A stretch of 64,000 nt of DNA from Syngnathus acus (lineage: Eukaryota > Chordata > Actinopteri > Syngnathiformes > Syngnathidae), in the NCBI RefSeq assembly GCF_901709675.1, contig NC_051090.1, positions 1,981,342 through 2,045,341 on the forward strand, in the 5' to 3' direction. Of the stretch, positions 1 to 36,896 are shown in pieces (position 1 is the first letter of the stretch; every line of letters begins with the position of its first letter). The translations under genes were made by a program, and so were the position numbers. A model generated the notes under the pieces. That model was not told the DNA's origin and ran no database searches. It worked only from the letters and a program-made list of their open reading frames with translations.

Positions 1-804
1 AATGTGAGCTCAACACAAGAAGTGAGCAATAATACACATTTAATACTTTCTGGCACTAGTGTTTGAATATAAAGAACCATAGTGCTGAGTTTAACTCGCC
101 AACCTTTCAACCCGATTGCTGTATTTTTCTTTTCTAATTAAACTAATGAATTCTGGTGACTGGCTTTTCTATTTACAACATCCTGTGGTTCACTTTGGTT
201 TCAGTGAGTCAAAACAGCACGTTGGTCCTTTAACATCCGTGGCCCAACATCCTAAGTCACATGATCAGTGAAAAAAAGTCACATGATGAGTAAAAAAAAA
301 AAAAAAAGGCTGATCAATAATGCTTTCTGTGGTCATGAAATACTTTTTGACTAGTGTTTCCTACTACTGCCTGACCAGGAAGTGCAATAAAATGTGTGTA
401 GTGCTGGTTCACTTCCAATCTCTGTTGGCAACAATCATTCATCTACTGAATGGACACACACACGAGACACAAAAAGTCTTCAAACTACACATTGTCAAGT
501 CTCAGCTATCAGATTAGAAAAGCAGAGCACTGCTAAATTGTGCCAAAATGAATCGTTTTAAATAGTTATTTGTGGTAAAAACTATCACTATAAGTCAATG
601 GTGTTGATAAAATGATCTATTTAAAATCTTTAATGTAAAAAGTTAGCATTGTAGGCTGGCAGGTGTTTGAAATATTTTTCTGTATTTTGTTTTTTAACAT
701 GAACAGCATTATTACAGTCAAGCGGTTAACTTCCAAACGGTGTCAATGTTTTCTGTCTTTTTTTTTTCATTATTTTGAGGTTTGTCATTAGAACTCTGCT
801 ACTG

Positions 805-810
<6 letters not shown>

Positions 811-836
<26 letters not shown>
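811..836. repeat. (TG)13 microsatellite
   Basis: Uninterrupted TG dinucleotide repeat, visible directly. It lies in the region downstream of pde4c. Confidence 0.95.
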
Positions 837-1744
837 CAAAATGGAAACTTATTCTGTTCAATAATTATGCTTGCAAATCTTGTGTAGTGCCCACTAAAAC
901 AATATTAAAGCAAATAATAAACAATTGAGGTGACTTGATGTTTCACTGACAAGCAGGCACTGTGGTTCTGATGAGTTAAGATGTGAAGGCTGGAACACAC
1001 CATGTATTATTTAAAAAAAGTATAAAAAGATACACTATCGTCTGATAAAATCTTTATGCAACTTGATGCTTTTGAGTTTACAAAGAAAATCATTAATTTT
1101 CTTAAAAAAAAAAAACAGGAGCATTATCGTGAGTTTTAAAGTTGTAAGTCACTGACATTCGGGCTGTATATGTATTTGCAGCACTTTGAAATGATTCAAA
1201 AGGCAATGGTAGGTGGAAAAACATTTGCGTTTTTGGTCTTCTCATGCAATTAGATGACAAAAGCAAAACCATTAACATGACCTCATTGTTGTTACAATCA
1301 AAATGGATGAAATTCCAAATCAATAAAATGATTACTTTCCTCTCTTGTATTGTATTTCTGATGTGCAGAAGCCCTTTCTAACACATTCCAAGTGCTTAAG
1401 CGACAATGCTAAAGTGCTACTGCCAACTGGAGGCACCCTGATCAAATCAAAACAAGATGAGGGAATGGAAAATTAATAATCACGTTTAAATAAAGGCTGA
1501 TATAGAAATTAATCAACTTTTTTTTTTTTTTTAAAAAGGATAACAATTAGACTACAGGTGGTGTCTTCAGTGCTCAATCTGATGTGCTACAAGATGGTTT
1601 CCTAAAATATAGCAATATATATATATTTTCTTTTTCACACACATCCATCCATAGACATTTGATTGCTCTAGGTGCCTAAATTAAAGGGTTTCAACTGGGA
1701 TTAGACAAATTCCAGTCGCATGGTTAAGAGGTAAATTCAAACAG

Positions 1745-1905
1745 GGAATCACTTTAGGGCACACAGTTGTCCTCGAGGGCCGCTACCCTGCATGTTTTAG
1801 ATACTCCCCCCCCTCCAACACACATGATGCAGGCGCCTGATGAGAATGATTAGAATTATTATTTGAATTGTCAAGACAGTGACCCTCGAGGACCAGAGTT
1901 TGTAT
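1745..1905. repeat. Interspersed repeat, MITE-like, about 160 bp
   Basis: The segment starts with a GTCCTCGAGGGCC-type sequence and ends with ACCCTCGAGGACC, so its ends are imperfect inverted copies of each other. Between them lie a C-run and a stretch about CACACATGATGCAGG. I recognise this wording from a dispersed element common in fish introns and intergenic DNA, but cannot name the family. Boundaries are approximate. Confidence 0.5.
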
Positions 1906-2437
1906 GCACAACATGCATGCTACATTCCATTTGTGTTTCTCTTCATACCCTGAGGTTTAGGTCCATCAATTCTCTCGCTGCTTCTCAACAGTTCAAATAT
2001 CAACTTCCAAATATTTTTGCCCCAAGGAATGGATTACATATTAGTTCAACAAAATAAGATTCTGAATTGAATATTCGCGAATGTTGCAAAATCATTTCCA
2101 AGACCCTGTGATCATTACACTGCAACTCATTTGCTCACGTCCAAAAGGTTTTAGAGGAAGACGTTTCTTTTGCCTTTTCTTATGGGAGAGAGTCACTCGT
2201 TTTTTTCCGGTGCAAGTGGCGTTCCCCAACCAGAGAGGAAAACAATCGAGACATAGGAGGCACCCAAAGACAGGCCGATATATAAATACGAAATTAAAAA
2301 GAGGGCTATCATCCCTCTGTCTACAGAGAGGCTGTCTCCAGTGTAAAGGGACTGTGGTGATCTTACAGACTTCCTTGGTAGGTAAGGTCCCGCCCGCCCC
2401 GCGACTGTCTTTTCAGGAGGGCAGGTTGTGCTGGGTG

Positions 2438-26022
<23,585 letters not shown>

Positions 26023-26330
26023 GATGTGCGAATGCTCGGTTGCTCGTTTGCTCGGCGCCTTTGAAAGCCAATTTCTTCCGTGAACAGAAGCGGTCGGGGG
26101 GGAGGGAGAACAATTTCAAGTGGATGTTAGAGGAGGTGCGCGCGTGACATGGTGCGCCTGCTGTCCACGCGCCGCACTGATGAAGAGACTGGCGGAGCGC
26201 TACTCTGCTTTCTGTCTCCTCCTCTTCTTTTTCTCTCCGTCGCTCGGGCTCTCGGCATCCTGCCTCACTTGGCCTTTCTGCCACTCTCGGCCCTCCTGGG
26301 TCCGAGCGGATGGCCATCTGTCCGTTTTAA
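26023..26330 (-). promoter_or_regulatory. Presumed promoter and leader of the long pde4c form
   Basis: The 300 bp upstream of the pde4c ATG are markedly more GC- and CpG-rich than the surroundings (for example CGCGCGCACC and CGCCGAGC). This is typical of a vertebrate CpG-type promoter. A pyrimidine-rich stretch ending in AAG about 60 bp before the ATG leaves open that an upstream leader exon splices here. Confidence 0.4.
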
Positions 26331-29300
26331 AACTGGTTTGCTAAGCGTTGTATGCCACCAGCCACTTGAGGAGAGGATTTGCTTTCTCAAAAAACATTAG
26401 ATTTGGTTTTTTTTCTTTTTGGGACCTGAATGTGCCACGTCGGATTTTGACAATTGTTCTCAGTTTTAATCTTGTTTTGGTTCACATTATAGCTGAGGAA
26501 AACTGCAGTAGACTTAGTTGACGTAAATAAAAAGGTTAGTCGACCCCTGTAAAATCACAGTTTGGCACCCATAGATTCGCATATTCACATTTTTTCGTTT
26601 TTGCAGTTTTTTAAATATTTTTAATATTATTTTGGGGTAAATGTTTTAAATATTAATATTTTTTTCAATATTATTTATGGGTCAGGATGCCCCCTTGGTG
26701 ATCACACAATCTATGGTATTCACCAATCTGAGATAGGAAATGAGCTGTCACACACACAATCTTAAAAAACAAAACAAAAAATTGTCTTCGGGCGACCGTA
26801 AAATGATAACCCGCCTAAATCCAAAAGAAAAATGCTCCAACGTCTGCTGCCTACTACACTGCATACAATTTGTCCATACCATGTTCACTTCAATGAGAGG
26901 AATCATTTTGATTGGCGGCAAATCAAGTTGGCTGTGTTCACACCCACAAATGCGCAAACCACCCTTTTTTGGGGATCCACAGACATTGTGAGCATGTGCA
27001 TTAACAAGACAGGTAAATGGAAATAAAGAAAAACAAACTGACCGGTGTTCATCGTGACTGGCCAATGCTCGACAATAGAGAACTTCAAGTCGATGCAGCG
27101 GTAAGCCATGTGCAGCAGAAAAGCGGCGGGTGTCCGAATGGTGATCCTGACACGAGTGTCTCCTTCGTAGTGGCGGAAGCAGCAACGGGCCCGAGTAGCG
27201 CCGCCTGACCACCTGTTGGGCGACAGGAAGCGACTCCCTACGACCCTAGAGATCAACGACAAGGAAGCGAGTGTGGATGGTTTCTTTTTTTTTTTAAAAC
27301 GTGTAGAAAACAAACAGGAGTCAGATTCGTGACTCCATTCATTTCTATGGGAGTGCATCTGGTCTGGCGTGCATGTGGATCAGCCTCCGCACACACATCC
27401 ATATTCAGCATTATGCTAAGTGGCGTACGCTCGTTTTGTGTACATAACAATAAGGTTTCAAGAGGGATATCAACACTGCCCACAAACAAAATAAAACAGT
27501 TCAGTCAGATGAAATTGCTTTTTGTCTAGCCTATAATTGGACTCTTTGTTTAAAAGTGAAAGTGCATTCTCACTTATTAAACAAGGGAGGCCGCCAGGTC
27601 AATAAAATATCAGACCCTGATTATAGCTACGACTTTCCTAACGGCAAGGGAGAGTCGATATCGTACCGGGAAGAATAACCACGTTTACTGATCATTTGCT
27701 TCGAGCTAATTGGGTTTTTGGTCAGGCGAAATCTAACTTCAAAAGTCAATATTAGGGGACTTGTTGGCCATCTCACAAGGATGAACATAATAGCTTGTTA
27801 CAAATAACACGTCTGAAAAGAGCTCAGGAGACTTTTTGTTCCACTACATAATTAATGTTTTTTATGGGGGGCTGGACTGCTAATAGGATGTATGATGCTG
27901 TTTTCACACATTAATCATAGCGCCATCAACAATGCATGGATACTTGTTCACATTTAATTAGGGAAGATCACACCAGCGGAAGCCATGCGGCCTTGTGCTG
28001 ATGACTGAATCGCAGTCGTGATATACATCCATCCATAATTAGCCTGGATGCATTTTTTTTATTTCTGCCTTGAAGGTGAATGACAGCTCGGAGAGAGTCT
28101 CATTGCCTTCTTGACAAATGAGAACATGACAAACCCATTGTGCTTGTGTGAACAAACAAGTAGCCTATTTTAAAAGTGTCAAGATGATACAGAGGCGCCC
28201 AAAGAAAGTCTTCAGCCGGGTTTTTTTATTTTTTTTTTGGGCACCTTGTTGTTTTCCAGCCGTAAGAAAGCAGCTGCTTGTGTTATCACCTGGCTGGTGT
28301 CCCGCCATGCGACAAACAACAAGTGTGAATGAGATGGAAGCCTGAAGGCCAGTGTGTAATCAGATGGGACAGAAGATGCTCAGCAGGTCTCAAAATCAAT
28401 GAGACAATTGCGCTCTTATTGGTCTCACTTCTGCATTAATCAAGAGGCGGCCGGCGGCTGTGTCGATGACGACGGAGCGCTCAATCTCTTTACCCGAGTG
28501 ATTTTATGTATCGCACGTAACAACTTCAAGCCCGGATCGCTTTTTGCACTTGGACTGAGCCATCAACTAAGAGGTGTAATCAATGAGTACTTTTGAAGTC
28601 ACGAAATAAAATTTTAAATACATTTTAAACTACCGCTTCACATTAAAAGAGTAATTGGAATTTTTTTTTGATAAGACACTTTTATGCAGAATAAATTGTA
28701 AAGGATGTTCGCTTAATCGATAGACTAACCGATTCTAAAAATATTCGATGACTGCAGCCTGCAGGTAAGACGACTTCACTTGTCTCATTTAATTCAAGTT
28801 GGCACAGTCAAACGCAGTCACGTGTCACGAGAAAAAACAAAATAGCTCTTGACACCAATCTGCATAATTTGCTTTCACAAATAACCTTTTATATGCCCGC
28901 CTTCTGCGCTGCCATTCGGTAAATAAACAAAAAGGTGCCGCTGGCTGTTTCCCGAGCACATTTGGCAAGTGCCAAAGGAGGGTTAACTAACCACATAGCG
29001 GTAACTACTGTACAGCCAGCCTAGCAACCACCCACGGTGCCGTTTGGATTGAGACGTCTTGTATAAAAATGAAAAGAAGTTTGGGATGGACATGAAACAG
29101 AGGCAACACCTGCGCGTCATACTGTGCGTGTGCTCACGGAGTGATTTGGAAACTTACGGATCATGCAGGTCATTTGATTGCTTACTGGCACAGCGCACAC
29201 ACACCCATCTGATTAACAGGTTACGTTAACATTGCTAAATTCTAAGGTCAAATAGAAGAAAGCAACAAAAGTATTTTGATAATATCTTGGCTTAACAAAC

Positions 29301-30054
29301 AAAACTGTACATTAAAAGTCAAGGAGACAATATGTTGGCACTGAACCTGACGCTGTGTGTAGCATCATCACGCAATCAGAGATGAGAGCATTTCATCAGG
29401 ACGCCACCCTGCTGTTCTAAAAAGGCATCAGGAGCAATCAAAGCTGCTGTGATTTCCCTAATTGAGAAAGCCAATATTAATTGATGCTGATGGTGGCAAC
29501 AGCAAGCATGATGACCTTCATGCTGCGAGTCTGACGTGTGTGAACGCCTGCGTGTGTGTATATCCCGGCAGGTGGCCAGAAGCAAAGCTGGAAATGCTTC
29601 ACCCATCCTGGATGCATAATCACGCCCAGAAATGTGAGGAGTGTGATTAGTCTCGTTCCGAGAATAGAGTCGCTTTCCACCTTGCCCACATTTCTACCTT
29701 TTGCTATTAGTGCTCCGAGAATGACCGTGCAGCAATAGAATCGTTTTTGTTTGCGTTGATGTTTAAATTATGACAAAAGTCGGGCTGCTTCTAATAATTA
29801 TCGTAATAAATCGATTCATTTGTGGATTATTTTGCCAAAGAAAGGGATGGAAAAAATATTTCTATCCCATTATGCAAAAACAGGATATTTTTTGCAGAAA
29901 ATGCACATATGTATATTATTTTGTTACTGGTTTCAATAAACGATTGGTTGGCGATTCATTCATGAATCCATTGAGTGCTTTTCCAGAAATGTTCATTTGC
30001 ATAAATCCTCTATCAATTTGAATATAATGAATGTGTGTGTTGTGTCTTGCTTAC
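26331..30054. other. Intergenic or 5'-leader intron sequence
   Basis: No coding sequence, RNA gene or named repeat that I can support. Open frames here are short and compositionally ordinary. Confidence 0.5.
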
Positions 30055-30102
30055 CTCAAGCCAAGACATTGATGTGTGTTAGTTGTTGCAGCAGTGCAGC
30101 AT
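30055..30102 (-). other. Candidate small leader exon, probably of pde4c
   Basis: A 48-nt block preceded on the minus strand by a textbook acceptor (long pyrimidine tract ending TTTGTCTCAG) and followed by the donor GAG|GTAAGC. It carries ATGs only in tiny frames, so it is most likely an untranslated exon. If it joins the UCR1 exon, the phase is open but no in-frame ATG precedes. It could instead precede the 26022 exon. Inferred from splice signals alone. Confidence 0.35.
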
Positions 30103-31278
30103 CTGAGACAAAGAAAAGAAAAACAGCACTGAGAAAAGTGATCCAGTTTGAATAAATTCTTCTGACAAATTCATTTAAAAATATATTTTATATTTAACAA
30201 CTTATCCATTCATTTACGTTTATTTATTTTATTTTTAATTCATTTATTTTAATGACCTGGCATGAAATCCAAGCAAAGATTCTGCAACGCCACCTCACAT
30301 AATTCATCATTTTTTTAATTACTAAAGTTACATTACAATAGTGAACTTGTGATTTAGCTTGTGGCAAATAAAAGAAAACAACATTGCATATGCAAGTGAG
30401 GAGGCTGATGCACGGTTGAGTCCCTTTGCTTATTAGCTTTAATTGTATTGAAACGAGTGACTGAATAAACAAGAGAGCCCACAGGGGATTCAATTAGAAC
30501 TATAAAAGCTCCTTTGCTGTTTTTTTTTTCTTCATTCGGAGAAAAAGATGCAACATGCATACACAGAGGCCCAAATTGCAGCGTCACAACCAAACAATAA
30601 AATTAAGTAAACAATTGAGAAGAATGATTTTAAGTTTTTTTTGAAGAACATAAAAGATTTTTGTTCAAAATAATTCATTCAAATGAAAGCTCCTTTCTCT
30701 TAATCTGCAGAATGACCTAATTTATGATGTTTATCTATAGCAATTGCTTCTCCTTGCGTTCCAATCACATTTTGGCCTCTGTGAATTAATAGCTCGATGA
30801 CAAAACTCTTGAACGTTGTTCAGGCGCTTATCGGCTTTGCTATCTGCTTTGCGTCATTGTGACGATACCATCACAAGACGTCTTGCTTTCACTTACACAT
30901 GCTTGACTGAGCAGTTGCAGACAAGGTTGTCATCTTTACAGGTTAATCATAATAAACTCTTATCCAAGACAGTTTTGCTACTCCTTTTTAATTTTTTGCT
31001 CTAAACTTTTTATGGTTAAATTATGACAATGTGGTGCCTGACCTTATTTATTTTCGTATAAGCATTTTCGCCTTTCCAAAATATGAATGGTTGCGCAATG
31101 GTTGTTTAGTCATAGTGCTTAACCACCAAATAAACATCAAATGTTATGCCAAAATTTAATTTTTAGTTAAGCGTCCAAGGTGACTGATAAAATTCTGGCC
31201 TTCTGACAAATATAGTTAGTGACCCCTGCTCTAAATGTTTACTAATCAGAGAAATGGTGAGTATTGTTGCAGCAGTGC

Positions 31279-31290
31279 GCCACCTACTGG
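31279..31290 (-). promoter_or_regulatory. CTCF-like motif
   Basis: GCCACCTACTGG, the reverse complement of CCAGTAGGTGGC. Visible match; binding is inferred. Confidence 0.35.
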
Positions 31291-32473
31291 CCACATACAT
31301 AACTGTTATTGCAGGGGAAAATAATCTTCGGCCTGGAGGGGTCCGTTTCAGCATCACTGCATGCTTTGAAAATGCATGAAATGGTTTGAGCTTTTTGAGG
31401 AAAACTTTGCCACAACATAACAGCTCGTTGTACTCATCTTATTCAATTACAACTATAGTAAACAGCCCAAAATAGAGTGCGTCCCTTTTATCACGAGGCA
31501 TATGTTAGGTGGTTTAATCATCCCCCATACTATAAACTCACTTAAACTTATTAAAACACACAAAGACATTTTTAAATATAAAGTATTTTAGTGTGACCAT
31601 TTTACAAGAATTTTGGCCATCCGTGGGCCGGCCCTAAACCAGTAAAGAAGTTGTTTAAAGAGGAAATCAACCCAAATGTGTAATCTTGATTGTGTAAAAC
31701 CCAGTTGAATGGATTTTGCAAAAATACATTTCTTAGTTAATGTCAAGTAGTTCGGAAAAGCCTGTCGAGCAGGATTCTTTAGCTCCGGTCCGCTTTCCTG
31801 GATTTTAGAAGTTTCCCTCCTGCACCACACAGCTGGAGAGCATCATAGTCATCTTGTCGTTGATTTTTTACAATAAATTTGGACAGTATCCAGCATGCAT
31901 GCACGCACGTGCATCTTCACACTACTTCATTGTCTTGCATCAGTTGTCATATCAATTTGAATCTTAATACACGTTTATCTTACCCCTACATAATGTTGCT
32001 TTTAAATTGGGCAGTTCATAGAGATTTAATGTTGGCAATTGGTCACTTCTATTGTTTCTTAAGCGAAATATGTTTTGCCAGCAGGTTGCTTTGGAACCTT
32101 TATTCTAATAATGAACATTCGAGACGGTCATTCCCTCTTCCTCTGAGATACAGGAAAGAAATAATGTCTGTCTGTGTGGGGGGGTTAGCAAAAGAAGAAA
32201 GGAAGCAGATAAATTGTGGAAGGAGTTAAAAGAAAAAAGACAAGGATAAATAGTGAGAGGACTCATTCCTCATTACTTTGAACACAATAGAGTTAAAAGG
32301 GATGCTCACATTACACATTGACTTCATAAACGAAAGAAAGACGCGTGAGAAATTAATATGAGTCGATATACGCTAAGTAACGTGTCATGGACATCCTAAT
32401 TGAATTGTTTTGTAGTTTCTTAGAACAACTTTTAAGTTTGACTTTCAACTTTGAACGACGAACTTGAACTCAC

Positions 32474-32640
32474 CGGTGAGACTGTGGTGGCGACGCCGTC
32501 TTTTGTCCCGCACAAAACGCCTGCTTTCTTCTTCAAGCCAGTCCACCGGGCAACATGGTAGTTCTTATCGGAACTTTCATTTTTATTGCTGCGTCTTGAC
32601 AGGATAGTTCGACTTCAAACTCTTCAAACTGTTCAAACTG
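32474..32640 (-). other. Candidate first, untranslated exon (pde4c direction)
   Basis: On the minus strand a GC-richer block ends in CACCG|GTGAGT, a good donor. An ATG at about 32580 opens only a 15-codon frame ending TGA. The block directly follows a promoter-like stretch at 32641-32705. The nearest gene downstream in this direction is pde4c. The left (3') boundary is the donor; the transcription start is a guess. Confidence 0.35.
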
Positions 32641-32705
32641 TGCGACGCGCGGCTCCTACTGGCACTCCGTCACAGTGACGTCTCTGAATGGTCACGTGAC
32701 AAGAC
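32641..32705. promoter_or_regulatory. Promoter-like patch with GTCACGTGAC palindrome and CRE-like site
   Basis: Contains the 10-bp palindrome GTCACGTGAC (E-box of USF/MiT-TFE type) at 32691-32700 and TGACGTC at 32676-32682, in CpG-rich sequence within AT-rich surroundings. It may drive the candidate leader exon to its left. Confidence 0.4.
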
Positions 32706-33270
32706 GTAAACAAATTCGCCACACTAAGCACGAGGAGCGATTGTCTATGGAAAGGGATAAAATATTAATCTAACGTTTCTCACATCCTTTAAAAAATTCG
32801 ATTAACTCTATAATATAAATTATTTGTTATGTTAGACCCATTTTTTCTTCTTAGTATTTTTCTCTCCTGTGATTGGTCGGTCAGAGCAAGCAGCTAGGCA
32901 CCTAAGTGAAAACTTAAAATGTGTCAAATTTCTGCCATTTTCTTTGCAGTAAATGGAAATCAAAATCATTATTAAGTCATTCTTTATCATGCAATCCACA
33001 ATCATGGTATCATGAAATAAACGGGTAACTCACTGCTCAAGTCCCAGAAAGCAAATGCAAAGCCTTTCCACCACTGCTATTTAGGATTTCATATTTTATA
33101 ACATAATTGGGGGTTGTGATATTATCAAAAGTGAAAGAGCAAAGAAACAAAGTCACTTTTCAGATGAGAGCGCAAAGGGACAATTAAACTTGAAGGTTGC
33201 CTCAAATCAAAGAGTCTGTGCGTGTGACTCTATGGAAAATAAAATGCATGGGTGTGAGAAATAAACAATC

Positions 33271-33276
33271 TTTATT
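33271..33276 (-). terminator. Polyadenylation signal of the 33.3-36.0 kb gene
   Basis: Minus-strand AATAAA, 60 bp beyond the proposed stop codon at 33336-33338. This is the main support for placing the gene's last exon at 33336-33473. Confidence 0.5.
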
Positions 33277-33335
33277 TCATGGACTGAGCTAATAATGTGC
33301 GTATGTTATTCAAAGATATTGGTCTGACAAGCGGC

Positions 33336-35715
33336 TCATGTGTCATGCATTTCTTCAAGGTTACATTTGATAAGAAAAGACTTTGAGAGCAAAAAATCAT
33401 GTGGGTCATGTCGCAGCGGCCCTAACCGTTCCCATCCAAGCGTGTCGTATGCTGCTGACTCATTTACAGGAAACTTGACGTGTGTGAGAGGAGACAATAG
33501 TGTTAAAGTGGCATCACATGACCTTGTACCAAGTGCAAAAGCTGAAAACCACCAAAAAAAATCATAATAAAAAGGAGAAGCAGAGGCTGAATTATTAATG
33601 TGAAGCTTTGTACGTGGAGACTGCCGCGTTGACCACATGGCTCTCTTGAAGTCACAAAAGTTATTTTATTTAGAGTAGCGAGCAAATGGAGATCCTTCGT
33701 TTATTCTTTCCTGGGAAGATAAGAAAAAAAAAAGTACAAATAAATGACCCAATATGATTTTAGGCTGGAATAAATCTGAGGGATGCCAAAATGTGGCTTC
33801 TTTTCATCATAGAGATTAAAAAGTATTCAACTTCCCCTGAAAAAAAAAAATTATACGTTTCCTTTGTTCCTTTCAGTATTTTAATGACACAATCAGTCAT
33901 GTTGCAATGACACAATGACTAAACAGGAAATGTGAATTGTGAAACGTCCACTACACTTGACAAGTCGTTTCGTGATCTCTTTTTGAAACTAACGAGACAT
34001 AAAAAGTCACCTCCAACGAACCAACCTTCAGGCAACCTCCAGATTCCTCCACTTCTCGTAACGTCCTTTCTGCTGTCATTTATTAAGCCCGCTCGCTTCC
34101 TATCTGCTAATCATCACCTTCTCACTTTGCAGCGTCAGTGTTTGTACCCATATGAGCGGGTTGACAATTCCGGACGCTTCATTAGGTACACTCGCACGAC
34201 GTACAGTTCTCTAGTGCGAGAGACAAATCAACCATCCTATCTTTCCAAATAATGCTCACATTTGAATTCGTAGTAGAATGCTCAAAGGGCTTTCCGTTGA
34301 CATAAAAGGACATTTTAGGACTTTAAACACTAACATCTGTGATGTCAACTTCTGAATGATGGTACTAAGAGGAAAGGGGGGGGGGGGAGAGAAGCCACAA
34401 CACAAACAGTCCTGTTTTCCGGCCTTTCTGACTATTACAAGGCCCAACAATCCAGTCAGCTTTCCTGTTGACGTAAAAGAGTAAGCAGAAAAGCACCAAG
34501 GGGCAAAGGGGAAGAAATGACGCCAATGTGTTTTCAATGCTAGCTTTCATTCCTGACTATGGTTGACTGTTCAATTCCCCTGTGGAGCGCATCGCTCGAC
34601 AAGAGTCACCATTCATTCATTCATTTGGCTTCAGATGAGACGTATCAACCTTTGCTCCATGGTTGCCACTGCACAGGGAACACCGTGACTGAGTGGGATC
34701 GCAATGGAATAAGAGGGCGGAGCTTAACTGGATTTTACCAGAATTTGGGGAGATCATATGAGGTTAGGGGGGGGCAGTGATTATAAATTAAAAAAATATT
34801 CTGATACTGGTATTAAATACTCAAATAGGGTTGAAGTCGATGAATCTTGCCGTTAATTTATTAGAGAACATGTGACACAATTTCAAAAATCAAGGAAGGA
34901 AGGAAGGAAGGAATGTTGTGAAACAGAAGAATGAAAAAACTCAATGTGTTTGTTTTGAAACTCACCATGGGCACATCTTCAAGCCTTTCAAAGTCAGAGC
35001 TTGGTGACTGGATACATTTGACGGTGGCCACAATGAGCACAAGTACAAGGATGATGCAGAAGATGGTGAGGATGGCCACAAGGCCAGGGTTGGCCCTCAA
35101 ATCGTCCTCTCCAAACTCTTCTGCAGGAGCTGTAACAAATTTAGAGTTTGGACAATTTGGTATAGTGTCTATATGTAACAGACTGACCTTGGATGGTTGA
35201 CTTTTGGGGAGGTTTGACAATAGTTGAGGTTGCTAAAAAAGCTTTGGAAGTCTGCCCGGTAACGGTGGTGTCATGCTCCTCCTGGATCCTGGTGGATGTT
35301 TGCGAAGCTTGTGATGTCCCAGTAGGAGTGACCGTTTGCTGCCGCTGCTGCTGCGTGCTGCGGTTGCTCCAATCGGCATTGTTTGTTTTGGTTAAAGCCG
35401 TGATCGTTGTCACTGGAGTCTGTTTAGTTGTTGAAGAGCTGCTGGTGCCTGCAATAGAACAATATTATAATTTAGATGCATGTAACTTCAGTTATGTTTT
35501 TTTTTTTTGACACGCTAAAATGAGTGTTGCCAATATGAATGTAGATAACTTTCAAATTAATTATGTGTTGTAATTTTAGGGAAAAAAAAAAAACAAGAAT
35601 TTAAATTTCTGTTTATTGCTCAGATGATCACATCCTTGAAAATAAAAAGCAAATGTGCTTTCACTTCATCTGTCACAAGACTTTCAGGTTTTTAAAACCT
35701 GACATGTTGAGGTAA

Positions 35716-35746
<31 letters not shown>

Positions 35747-36038
35747 TTATTGATCATTTCAAACAGATCACATTATCTCTAGAAGCATCTGTAATGAGCC
35801 AAAACGGTTGCAATCATTTTTATATATATTTTTTAAATAATCATCATGAATTTGCAAATGCTACTCCAAGTAACCAGACTTGAGTTTTTCATTCATAGTG
35901 TCAGTTGAAATGCTTAACAACACATATGCACTCGCAAACACACACACACAGGTCTGATCAAGCATTAAAAATGTGAAAGTCTGACTTACTCGGATTGATG
36001 GTCACAGTCAACAGGGAGATGAGCACAGTCGGATGCAT
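33336..36038 (-). CDS. Uncharacterised Ser/Thr-rich single-pass membrane protein
   Basis: Exons in transcript order: 36038-35990, 35448-35188, 35129-34966 and, less surely, 33473-33336. They sum to one open frame of 203 aa. Seen: a hydrophobic N-terminus (MHPTVLISLLTVTINP) acting as a signal peptide; about 90 residues very rich in Thr, Ser and Gln, with an N-glycosylation site (NRS), a mucin-like stalk; an acidic juxtamembrane stretch (EEFGEDDL); a transmembrane segment of about 22 residues (VAILTIFCIILVLVLIVATV); and a short cytoplasmic part (SDFERLEDVPM). The first three exons have consensus splice sites and matching phase. The last has a weaker AAG acceptor but keeps frame and is followed by a polyadenylation signal. 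I do not recognise the family, and no function is assigned. Confidence 0.65.
35723..35747. repeat. (AT)n microsatellite
   Basis: AT dinucleotide run in intron 1 of the unrecognised membrane-protein gene. Confidence 0.9.
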
Positions 36039-36044
36039 CACTGC

Positions 36045-36896
36045 TCTCTGTTGGTTGGAAAAAGCTGCCAGCACACACATATCCTTAAGAGCAGGATGCG
36101 TTGCACGTCTGTTTGGTCAGTGCTTAAAGCTTGCTGGACAATGTTTGAATAGTAGCAGATTTTGATTGATCAGAAATGTAGTCATTGTTATGTGTTTTTG
36201 ACGTTTGTATTTTTTATTACATAATCATCGTCACAGGTATAATAAACATGACTTGAAATAATCTCTCCACAATTCAGAGTCAATCAGTGAATCCCGTGCC
36301 AGGAGCTCTCTGATCTATTTTATTTTAAGTAACATAAATAAATTTCAAATATGTCAAGTACCAAATATAAATATGTAAACCAGCTGAATGGTCGTAAGTC
36401 AATAACATACAAATAAAATGATTACAACTGAAAATAATGTATTTGTTTGCTTTTGAAGTGAAGATCATAAATGGTCAACAAAAATATGTTTGATATGGTT
36501 TTGATTCTTTTTTCATTTTACAGTTTTTATGAAGCCAACAGTTTTCTTATTGTACTAATGAACGAACTATTATATCTAGCGATGTAACAGCCCATGTGAT
36601 ATCTTAAATGACATTTTAAAAATCACACTTATGCATACTTTTAACTTGCATCTTAAACATCAATACACAAGATCCTATGAAAATTAGGCACTCTCTTCAG
36701 GCAGGAATTATGTGGATACAATGCAATGCACCAAAGAAAACGGTGTTAAAATAATAAATAAAATCGAGTCAGTTGCAAAAATAGCTCAAATCAGCGAGGA
36801 TGAGCGGTTCACAAAATTGGCGGATGAATGGATGGATAACATACGACTGTTCTACCAATCATAGTTACATGCTAAAAAGAGCTTCTCAGCATCTCT
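36045..36896. other. Spacer between mpv17l2 and the membrane-protein gene
   Basis: AT-rich, no coding sequence seen. At about 36795-36840 the words GATGAGCGGTTCACAAAATTGGCGGATGAATGGATGG are a diverged end of a fish LINE/SINE-type repeat whose reverse-orientation relative is at 40985-41140. Confidence 0.55.

Larger units (their letters stand above)
1..2437. other. Sequence downstream of the pde4c stop codon
   Basis: No supported coding sequence. Because pde4c is read on the minus strand, the right part of this stretch should be its 3' UTR, but I found no clear minus-strand AATAAA close to the stop, so the transcript end is not fixed. The stretch holds a (TG)13 microsatellite at 811-836, A- and T-runs, a short AT repeat near 1612-1628 and a repeat-like segment at about 1745-1905 listed separately. 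Confidence 0.5.

Noticed and set aside
26120-26400. Plus-strand open frames with a hydrophobic stretch
   Set aside because: They lie antisense in the GC-rich pde4c promoter, and the hydrophobicity comes from CTC/CTT-rich sequence.
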